A DNA stretch of 32,780 bases from Bacteroidales bacterium (lineage in GTDB: Bacteria > Bacteroidota > Bacteroidia > Bacteroidales > WCHB1-69), in NCBI GenBank assembly GCA_031272415.1, contig JAISTU010000159.1:1-32780 (forward strand). The letters run 5' to 3'. The position numbers were made by a program, and so were the translations under genes. Under the pieces are notes generated by a model, which had not been told where the DNA came from, did no database searches, and saw nothing but the letters and a program-made list of their open reading frames with translations. How positions within the stretch are numbered: position 1 is the first letter of the stretch; each line of letters starts with the position of its first letter. Shown here piece after piece: positions 20,033-25,707 of the stretch.

Positions 20033-20061
20033 CCGCAGGGCAAACGCAGTGCGACCTGCGG
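20033..20061. repeat. CCGCAGG/CCTGCGG hairpin
   Basis: CCGCAGG (20033-20039) pairs with CCTGCGG (20055-20061). The same CCGCAGG word forms the second stem of the 130-bp element that follows, so this may be part of a longer first copy of that element. Confidence 0.6.
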
Positions 20062-20077
20062 GAAAAAAGACGCATGC

Positions 20078-20207
20078 TCAATTGTCTGAAAGACATAACA
20101 TTATAAGTTCTGTCTTTCAGACAGTGGTGGGACTGTTATCAAATACCGCAGGTCGCCATTACACTTTGACCTGCGGTTATGAAAGTTTTGTCCTTTCAGG
20201 ACAGGGG
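20078..20207 (+). repeat. Three-hairpin element, copy 1
   Basis: Stem 1: TGTCTGAAAGACA (20083-20095) with TGTCTTTCAGACA (20111-20123), 13 perfect pairs. Stem 2: ACCGCAGGTC (20145-20154) with GACCTGCGGT (20168-20177). Stem 3: TGTCCT-ttc-AGGACA, ending at 20203. A second copy lies at 25363-25491. An open frame runs through both copies, but substitutions between them avoid third codon positions, so I treat it as noncoding. Confidence 0.75.
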
Positions 20208-20249
20208 AATGAAGAATTGAGAATGTTTTTATCCATTTTTTTAGAACTT

Positions 20250-20290
20250 TTTTATCCCAAAATACAAAAAAATCTACACTCTACACTCTG
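20250..20290 (+). repeat. Dispersed CCCAAAATGC / TCTACAC heptamer element
   Basis: TTTATCCCAAAATACAAA leads into two TCTACAC heptamers and TCTGAAA. It follows the three-hairpin element, the same order as at 25363-25600. Confidence 0.7.
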
Positions 20291-20321
20291 AAAATTTGTC
20301 CTTTCTGGGGTATAAGCAAAA

Positions 20322-20347
20322 GCGACTTTTTATTGCTAAAAAGCCGC
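20322..20347 (-). terminator. Possible terminator of the porP-gldJ unit
   Basis: GCG-A-CTTTTTA, loop TTGC, TAAAAAG-C-CGC form a 10-pair stem with one mismatch, 36 bp past the gldJ stop on the minus strand. The T-run is inside the stem instead of after it, so this is a tentative call. Confidence 0.4.
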
Positions 20348-20382
20348 CCAAAACCGAGTAAAATAATTATATATTAATATAT

Positions 20383-21876
20383 TTAATTTTTTCCGTTGGA
20401 GGAGCCTAATCTTGTCATGGCACATCTAAAGCCAATAAAACAAGTGGATTCGGTTTGGTCAAGGAATCTTCTATTACCCGGACTTGCCCAGTATTGAATG
20501 TCTTTCCAAGAACCGCCTTTGTAGACTCTTGCATTATCATCAACCAAAGAGAATGCGGTTGTACTTTTTTGATACATTTGATTAGTACCCAAAGTGTTAT
20601 CGGCATTTTTCCAACTTTCACCATCAATTTGTGAAGCCCAATCACCATCTAAATAGTTGATATTGTTTGCACTACGATAGTTACGTCTTCTATCATTTTT
20701 AAAATCCGTAACCAATTGCATAGGAACATTTCCTTCTTCGTCTCTATCTTCAACTGTTCCGTCTTCCAACACTTTAACAGTTTGATACACATTGCCTCTG
20801 TATGGGTCAATATCGGTCATATCCTCCGGCGAAAGCGGACGATAAACATCCATTACCCATTCTGCCACATTGCCTGCCATATTATAAAGACCGTAATCGT
20901 TAGGCCAATAATAAACCACAGGAACAGTGTAAGAGCCTGCATCATTGAGATGACCTGCCGTGCCCATATAATCGCCACGTCCGCGTCTTAAATTAGCAAC
21001 AAATTCACCCATGTATTTTTTGTCATCGGTACGAGTTACCTGACCATTCCAAGGGTATGTTCTACGCTCTAATACTCTCTCGTCGAGTGTATTACCTATC
21101 AACCCCAAAGCGGCATATTCCCATTCGGCTTCTGTTGGTAATCTGTAATTGGGCAACAAAATACCGTCTTCCATTTGTGCATTTCGTTCTTCACCGGTAG
21201 AGATATACTGCAAACGTTTATCACTGCTAAATTCATAAGTAGGATAAACATAATAGGCTTTAGTGTTGAAATAATTTTCAGGGGTAGGCTCGGCTGTTTT
21301 AACGGCTAAACCTCTTTCGATAAGAATATTTTCATTGACACGGTCGGTACGCCATGCACAATATCTTGTCGCTTGTTCCCATGAAATTCCAACAACAGGA
21401 TAGGTAGCATACGCAGGATAGCGTAAATAATATTCTACCAAATCTTCCCGTGCTGCCAAACGGTCACGCCAAACCGTAGTATCTGGCAAAGCAGCATTAA
21501 ACACCGATATAAGGTCAGCAGGAACAAATACTAACCCTAACCAATGTAAATACTCCAGCCAATCACGATTGGTAACTTCCGTTTCATCAATGTAATAAGA
21601 AGATAAAGTTACAGTTCGTTGGTAATTATCCCAATCTCCCATAACATCTTCTTCCATCCTTCCCATTGTAAATCTACCGCCTTCGATAAACACCAATCCC
21701 GGACCTGTTTCTTGTCCCTGAAATGCCGCCACTTCAAAGCCGCCATTTTTAGGGTCATTATAAGCCCAACCTGTGGTGTGGGAAACTTCTTTTTTGCAGG
21801 ACATCAACATTAGCACGAAAATCATGCCTCCTGCCACTACGCTTAACATCTTCTTTGTATTCATCTGTATCTGCAT
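20383..21876 (-). CDS. gldJ: Gliding motility / type IX secretion lipoprotein GldJ
   Basis: An outer-membrane-associated lipoprotein needed for gliding and stable GldK in studied relatives. It carries a lipoprotein signal with lipobox LMSC followed by KKE, then the GldJ-type start TGWAYNDPKNGGFEV and a SUMF1/formylglycine-generating-enzyme fold (GGRFTMG, DETEVTNRDWLEYL, NYRLPTEAEWEYAA, GNVAEWVMDVYRP, VYKGGSWKD, GFRCAM). The paired active-site cysteines of true enzymes are absent (KGGSWKDIQYW), so it should be structural. GldJ is preferred over GldK from the N-terminal block and the INYLDGD insertion. Start: ATG at 21876, preceded by TAATAAA; ATG at 21864 is also possible; a TTG at 21942 would overlap porP. 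It lies about 50 bp after porP. Confidence 0.9.
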   Translation of the reverse strand: MQIQMNTKKMLSVVAGGMIFVLMLMSCKKEVSHTTGWAYNDPKNGGFEVAAFQGQETGPGLVFIEGGRFTMGRMEEDVMGDWDNYQRTVTLSSYYIDETEVTNRDWLEYLHWLGLVFVPADLISVFNAALPDTTVWRDRLAAREDLVEYYLRYPAYATYPVVGISWEQATRYCAWRTDRVNENILIERGLAVKTAEPTPENYFNTKAYYVYPTYEFSSDKRLQYISTGEERNAQMEDGILLPNYRLPTEAEWEYAALGLIGNTLDERVLERRTYPWNGQVTRTDDKKYMGEFVANLRRGRGDYMGTAGHLNDAGSYTVPVVYYWPNDYGLYNMAGNVAEWVMDVYRPLSPEDMTDIDPYRGNVYQTVKVLEDGTVEDRDEEGNVPMQLVTDFKNDRRRNYRSANNINYLDGDWASQIDGESWKNADNTLGTNQMYQKSTTAFSLVDDNARVYKGGSWKDIQYWASPGNRRFLDQTESTCFIGFRCAMTRLGSSNGKN

Positions 21877-21926
21877 TTTATTATATTCTATTTTATTTAT
21901 ATTCTTATTTTTATATTTATAATTTT

Positions 21927-22949
21927 CTAAAATTTTGGACAATTTATGTGTCGTATTCTTCTTGATTTAACAGGACAAGGCAAATGAAATTGCATAGAAA
22001 CTTCATGAGAACCGCCTGTATTGGGTTTGCTATATTTATTTGATGGCAAAGTTACGTCATAAGAATAGCCGATTTTAAACCATTCATATTCCACGCCTGC
22101 CAAAAATATCAAAGCGTCTGAATTTTTGTATCCCAATCGATACCATGCTCCCAAAACCATTGGATAGCATGAAAAATACATCCCTACATTGGCAGTCATA
22201 TATTGATACCCACCCGAAAAATTGTTTTGATATTGTAAAATCAAATTGGGGGACAAATACATATCACCCATGCTTTTTTCAGACCTCATACTTTGCTTGA
22301 GTTTAAGCATAGCCCCAAAATTACCTGTAATTTTCATCGGCAAACGGACTTCTTTCCCTGTGAGGTCAAAAAAACTTTCTCTGGGCTGTGTAAAATGATG
22401 TACCGCAACTCCGCCGTAAAATTGTTCGGAATAAAAGGCTATTCCGGCGGCAAAGTCAGCAATTACTTTCGTTTTGTGCGGTAAATTTTCTTTTGTTGAA
22501 TAAATAAATCCTGAACGAGGGTCTACCATGTCGGCAAAACTACATTTACTAAAATCAAGTGTTTTCTGCTGACAAGTAACTTGTGCCGCCAAACGCATGG
22601 CTACTTTACGTGTCAAATCAGCCTTAAAGGAATACATTATGCTGAACATATTGGTATTTATTTGTCCCGTACCGGCTCTGTCGCCGACAAAAAGCACTCC
22701 AATTCCGCCTGCAATGGCGTTGAAATGCTGGTCATAGGAGGCTGAATATGAAAGATATTTCCCATCTATCGAGGGCCACTGCAACCGAAAATTGGTTGTA
22801 ATTCTCGGACAAACCACTGACCCCGCATACGCAGGATTCATATACAACGGATTAGAATAAAACTGTGAAAAATGAACGTCCTGTCCTTTCACAATATTCA
22901 CCGTAACCATGAGCGAAACCGCTATTATCAATTTATGCAACTTGTTCAT
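21927..22949 (-). CDS. PorP/SprF family type IX secretion outer-membrane protein
   Basis: A 340-residue outer-membrane beta-barrel protein. A signal peptide covers about residues 1-22, and the mature start DVHFSQFYSNPLYMNPAYAG is the family hallmark. Amphipathic strands continue through the protein. PorP/SprF proteins support secretion or anchoring of large type B cargo through T9SS. The gene is first in a pair with gldJ and has a strong promoter. A natural partner would be the PKD type B protein at 10912-15831, although that gene is 6 kb away and on the other strand, so the pairing is only inferred. Several PorP paralogues per genome are common, hence no specific symbol. Confidence 0.93.
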   Translation of the reverse strand: MNKLHKLIIAVSLMVTVNIVKGQDVHFSQFYSNPLYMNPAYAGSVVCPRITTNFRLQWPSIDGKYLSYSASYDQHFNAIAGGIGVLFVGDRAGTGQINTNMFSIMYSFKADLTRKVAMRLAAQVTCQQKTLDFSKCSFADMVDPRSGFIYSTKENLPHKTKVIADFAAGIAFYSEQFYGGVAVHHFTQPRESFFDLTGKEVRLPMKITGNFGAMLKLKQSMRSEKSMGDMYLSPNLILQYQNNFSGGYQYMTANVGMYFSCYPMVLGAWYRLGYKNSDALIFLAGVEYEWFKIGYSYDVTLPSNKYSKPNTGGSHEVSMQFHLPCPVKSRRIRHINCPKF

Positions 22950-22994
22950 TTACTCTACATATTATAATTTTAAACAATGGACTTATGCCATACG

Positions 22995-23002
22995 CAAAGA
23001 TA
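22995..23002 (-). promoter_or_regulatory. porP promoter -7 element (TATCTTTG)
   Basis: Minus-strand TATCTTTG lies 46 bp upstream of the porP ATG. It is preceded by TTTTTGTATCAAAAAAAAG, nearly identical to the sequence upstream of the small poly-C ORF, suggesting shared regulation. Confidence 0.7.
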
Positions 23003-23162
23003 CACTTTTTTTTGATACAAAAATTTTTTTTTGCATTTTTTTTAGTTTTGTACGTACTTTTTTTTGAGATTGTTACACTTTTTTGAAAAAAAAATGTTTT
23101 TACTCGAAAATATCAATTCTGTATTCATCTGATTATCAATCATTTATATTTTGAAAAAAAAG

Positions 23163-23987
23163 TTATATTGATTTTAAAATTTCTTTTACAAGCCATCTGA
23201 GGGTAGGTTCTGCGTTTTTTGCAGCCATAAGCACCTCATTATGAGAGACTTTCTCTATTTTTCCTTCAATTCCGAGGTCGGTAATAATGGAAAAAGCGAT
23301 GCACTCCATCCCCGCATGTTTGGCGACAATTGCCTCCGGAACGGTAGACATGCCCACACAATCTGCTCCAAAACGGCGAAACATCACATATTCGGCAGGT
23401 GTTTCAAATGTCGGTCCTGATGTCCCCACATAAATCCCTTCTTTGAGTTCAATATTGCCCTTTTGTGCCGCTGTTTTGGCTAAATTTCGCAACCTTAATG
23501 AATATGTTTCACTCATATCGGGAAAACGTACCCCTAATTGCTCATGATTTGCACCTCTGAGCGGATTTTCAGGAAAATGATTGATGTGGTCGGTAATCAA
23601 AACAATATCCCCAATTTTGTAATTGGGATTCATACCTCCGCTGGCATTGGAAAGTATTAAATTATTGATTCCCAATGCTTTAAATATTCTCACTGGATAA
23701 GTAACCTCCTCCATGCTATAGCCCTCATAATAATGAAAACGCCCTTTCATTGCTAAAACAGGAATACCATTTAAAGTGCCAATGAGCAATTTAGAGGCAT
23801 GTCCCCGCACCGTTGAGAGAGGAAAATGCGGAATATCAGCGTAATCAATCTCTTTTTCAACGCAAATATCTTCCGATAAAGCGTCTAATCCGCTCCCTAA
23901 AATGATAGCCGTTTGGGGAGAAGATGTTATTTTATCTTTCAGAAAATCAACTGTTTGTGTTATCTGTTCTATAATGGTCTGCGACAT
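23163..23987 (-). CDS. Purine nucleoside phosphorylase (PNP/MTAP family)
   Basis: A 274-residue trimeric-type phosphorylase that splits purine nucleosides with phosphate, giving base and (deoxy)ribose 1-phosphate in salvage. Family marks are ILGSGLDAL near the start (phosphate loop), RGHASKLLIG, GRFHYYEGYS, the signature LSNASGGMNPNYKIGDIVL, and ERFG-type VMFRRFGADCVGMSTVPE. At the position corresponding to the purine-binding Asn of human PNP there is Asp237 (SIITDLG), which in MTAP-type enzymes favours 6-aminopurines, so the preferred substrate is uncertain. Its ATG lies 41 bp inside the upstream lpxK gene, implying translational coupling. Confidence 0.92.
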   Translation of the reverse strand: MSQTIIEQITQTVDFLKDKITSSPQTAIILGSGLDALSEDICVEKEIDYADIPHFPLSTVRGHASKLLIGTLNGIPVLAMKGRFHYYEGYSMEEVTYPVRIFKALGINNLILSNASGGMNPNYKIGDIVLITDHINHFPENPLRGANHEQLGVRFPDMSETYSLRLRNLAKTAAQKGNIELKEGIYVGTSGPTFETPAEYVMFRRFGADCVGMSTVPEAIVAKHAGMECIAFSIITDLGIEGKIEKVSHNEVLMAAKNAEPTLRWLVKEILKSI

Positions 23988-25011
23988 AATTTAAAATTTG
24001 ATTATTAAATAGTTCTTCATCGCTCTGATGAAATTTGATTTCAATAGGTAAGTAAAAGATGGGTAAATCTTCTATAAAATGCACAATATCAGGCTCTAAC
24101 AGCCGCATGGCATCTTTTTCGGTAACAATAATTGCCTTATTTTTGCTCAAAGACCGCTCCAATAAAAATCGCCAACGCTTAACATTGGAAATCTGAAAAA
24201 TATGATGGTCTGCATATAAACAAGTTTGTACTTCCGAATAATTATTTTTGATATGCGTAACAAAAGGGTACGGATTGGCAATGCCTGCCACTGCAACAAC
24301 ACTACTCAATGTCTCCACACAAATATTTTCTGCCAAAGTTGTCAAAGGACATAAATTGCAAAAACTGATGTAAGAAAAATAAACCTTTTGATGTGGTAAT
24401 GGTTTGATTTTCTGCATAATATATTCCCTGTCCATGGGTAATAAAACTTTTGGGGACTTTGTTACAATAATAATGTCAGCATCTTTTGCTGCCACACGAG
24501 GCTCCCGCAAATGCCCGACAGGAAACACAAAATCTTTGTGATAACTGTGGTAATAATCGGTCAACAATATGGACAAACCCGGTTTTAATTTCAAATATTG
24601 ATAGGCATCATCTAAGAGAACAACATCCATATCAGACTGTAAATCAATTATTTGCTTAATTGCTTTTAATCTGTTTTTTGCGACTGCTACAGTTGCTTTG
24701 GGAAGATTTTTTAAAAATATCATCGGTTCGTCTCCAATTTGCGAAACGGTGTCAGAATGTTGAGCGATTTTGCAGCCTTTTGTTTTTCTGCCATATCCGC
24801 GACTGAGTGTTGCCATATTGACATACTTTTCTAACAGGCGATACAAATAGATAATATGAGGCGTCTTGCCGGAGCCGCCCATACACAAATTTCCTACCGA
24901 TATAGTGATTATCGGTGCCTTTTGTCGCCGTCCTGCATTGTAATATCGCCGTCTAATTAGCATTGCTATCGCCCAAATGAACGCAATCGGATAAAAAATA
25001 ATCTTCCACAT
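23947..25011 (-). CDS. lpxK: Tetraacyldisaccharide 4'-kinase LpxK
   Basis: Phosphorylates the 4' position of the lipid A disaccharide precursor at the inner membrane using ATP, giving lipid IVA. At 354 residues it has the usual length. An N-terminal hydrophobic segment (FYPIAFIWAIAMLI) anchors it. The P-loop ISVGNLCMGGSGKTPHI lies near residues 37-53, and the downstream LSRGYGRKTKG, VGDEP-like QIGDEPMIF and LLDDAYQYLKL (Walker B-like) motifs are family marks. The C-terminus overlaps the phosphorylase gene by 41 bp. No other lipid A genes are adjacent. ATG at 25011. Confidence 0.95.
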   Translation of the reverse strand: MWKIIFYPIAFIWAIAMLIRRRYYNAGRRQKAPIITISVGNLCMGGSGKTPHIIYLYRLLEKYVNMATLSRGYGRKTKGCKIAQHSDTVSQIGDEPMIFLKNLPKATVAVAKNRLKAIKQIIDLQSDMDVVLLDDAYQYLKLKPGLSILLTDYYHSYHKDFVFPVGHLREPRVAAKDADIIIVTKSPKVLLPMDREYIMQKIKPLPHQKVYFSYISFCNLCPLTTLAENICVETLSSVVAVAGIANPYPFVTHIKNNYSEVQTCLYADHHIFQISNVKRWRFLLERSLSKNKAIIVTEKDAMRLLEPDIVHFIEDLPIFYLPIEIKFHQSDEELFNNQILNYVADHYRTDNTNS

Positions 25012-25214
25012 TTACATTTACATTGTATTATAATTTTTGTATTCTTCTAAAACGTAGTATTGCTTAATTTATTGTGAAAAAAATAAGAAAAAAAATAACC
25101 GACAAAATTGAAATGTTTTTATTTAATTGATAATCAAGTTATTATGAATAAAAAAAATTGAGAATGAAGAATTGAAAGCCTCCTAAATTCCCTTAAGGGG
25201 AACTTCATGGAAAT
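25012..25214. other. AT-rich upstream region of lpxK
   Basis: No gene seen. It holds the lpxK leader, a weak minus-strand TACGTTTT resembling the -7 element near 25050, and AATTGAGAATGAAGAATTGAA-like oligomer text near 25158-25178. A repeat cluster begins at 25215 and continues to the next gene. Confidence 0.5.
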
Positions 25215-25327
25215 AGTAGAGACGTGGCACGCCACGTCTTTACATTACTGTCTGAACCACGATTTTCGTATGATTGGTGTGATTATTATGATTTTAAAAT
25301 TGTCTGAACCACGATTTTCATAAGATT
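25215..25327 (+). repeat. Long direct repeat, left copy
   Basis: A 113-bp segment nearly identical to 27853-27966, differing by one inserted base. It contains the AGACGTGGC/GCCACGTCT palindrome (9-bp arms, 2-bp centre) followed by two GTCTGAAC arms (25250 and 25300). The two copies flank the 712-residue T9SS cargo gene. Confidence 0.85.
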
Positions 25328-25362
25328 TATATGATTAGTAGGATAAAAAAAAAGACAAATGT

Positions 25363-25491
25363 TCAATTGTCTGAAAGACAAAACATTATAAGTTCTGTCT
25401 TTCAGATAGTGGTGGGAGTGTTATCAAATTCCGCAGGTCGCCGTTACACTCTGACCTGCGGTTATGAAAGTTTTATCCTTGCAGGACGGGG
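25363..25491 (+). repeat. Three-hairpin element, copy 2
   Basis: Second copy of the element at 20078-20207. Stem 1: TGTCTGAAAGACA (25368-25380) with TGTCTTTCAGATA (25396-25408), one G-U-type change. Stem 2: CCGCAGGTC (25431-25439) with GACCTGCGG (25453-25461). Stem 3 is weaker: TCCT-tgc-AGGA. Loops differ more than stems 1 and 2. Confidence 0.75.
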
Positions 25492-25506
25492 AGTTGAGAG
25501 AATTTT

Positions 25507-25600
25507 TTCTAATTTTAGAATGTTTTTATCCCAAAATGCAAAAAAAAAAAGAAAAATCGTAAATCTAAAATCTAAAATCGGCAATCTCTACACTCTGAAA
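25507..25600 (+). repeat. Dispersed CCCAAAATGC element, extended copy
   Basis: Palindrome TTCTAATTTTAGAA (25507-25520), then TTTATCCCAAAATGC and a long A-run, an insertion with AAATCTAAAATCTAAAATC, and a terminal TCTACACTCTGAAA. It follows a three-hairpin element exactly as at 20250. Confidence 0.65.
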
Positions 25601-25603
25601 TAA

Positions 25604-25627
25604 TTCTCAATTCTCAATTCTCAATTA
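25604..25627 (-). repeat. Tandem AATTGAGA oligomer
   Basis: Three minus-strand units of AATTGAGA. The same oligomer family appears at 5548-5578 and 15826-15838, and in diverged form inside the cargo gene at 27659-27690. Confidence 0.75.
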
Positions 25628-25662
25628 AAAAAGGTTTTTAACTTTCAATTCAAAAAAAAGTG

Positions 25663-25670
25663 TAATTTTG
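25663..25670 (+). promoter_or_regulatory. Bacteroidota -7 promoter element (TAATTTTG)
   Basis: TAnnTTTG match in the context TCAAAAAAAAGTGTAATTTTG, 37 bp before the ATG of the type A cargo gene. GTTTTTAACTTT about 25 bp upstream is a candidate -33 region. Confidence 0.65.
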
Positions 25671-25707
25671 CAAAAATCTTTAACTTTTTTTATGAAAGGA
25701 TAATAAA

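Noticed and set aside
20049-20291. 80-residue plus-strand ORF similar to another at 25331-25603
   Set aside because: It reads through the three-hairpin repeat. Substitutions between the copies fall mostly at codon positions 1 and 2, starts and ends are unrelated, and the first codon is a GTG inside a hairpin. Treated as a noncoding repeat.
19381-20382. tRNA, rRNA or known riboswitch in the gene-poor kilobase
   Set aside because: No cloverleaf, conserved TψC-like text or recognisable aptamer core was found by eye; the hairpins belong to repeats.
20383-21876. GldK/PorK instead of GldJ for the SUMF1-fold lipoprotein after porP
   Set aside because: porP-gldK adjacency is common, but the TGWAYNDPKNGGFEV start and the INYLDGD insertion match GldJ, and no gldL/M/N follow.
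21877-21942. TTG start extending GldJ into the end of porP
   Set aside because: It would put a long polar Lys/Asn stretch before the lipoprotein signal peptide, destroying its layout.
25331-25603. 90-residue plus-strand ORF over repeat copy 2
   Set aside because: Same reasoning. The C-terminal part is low-complexity Lys/Asn from A-runs and oligomers.
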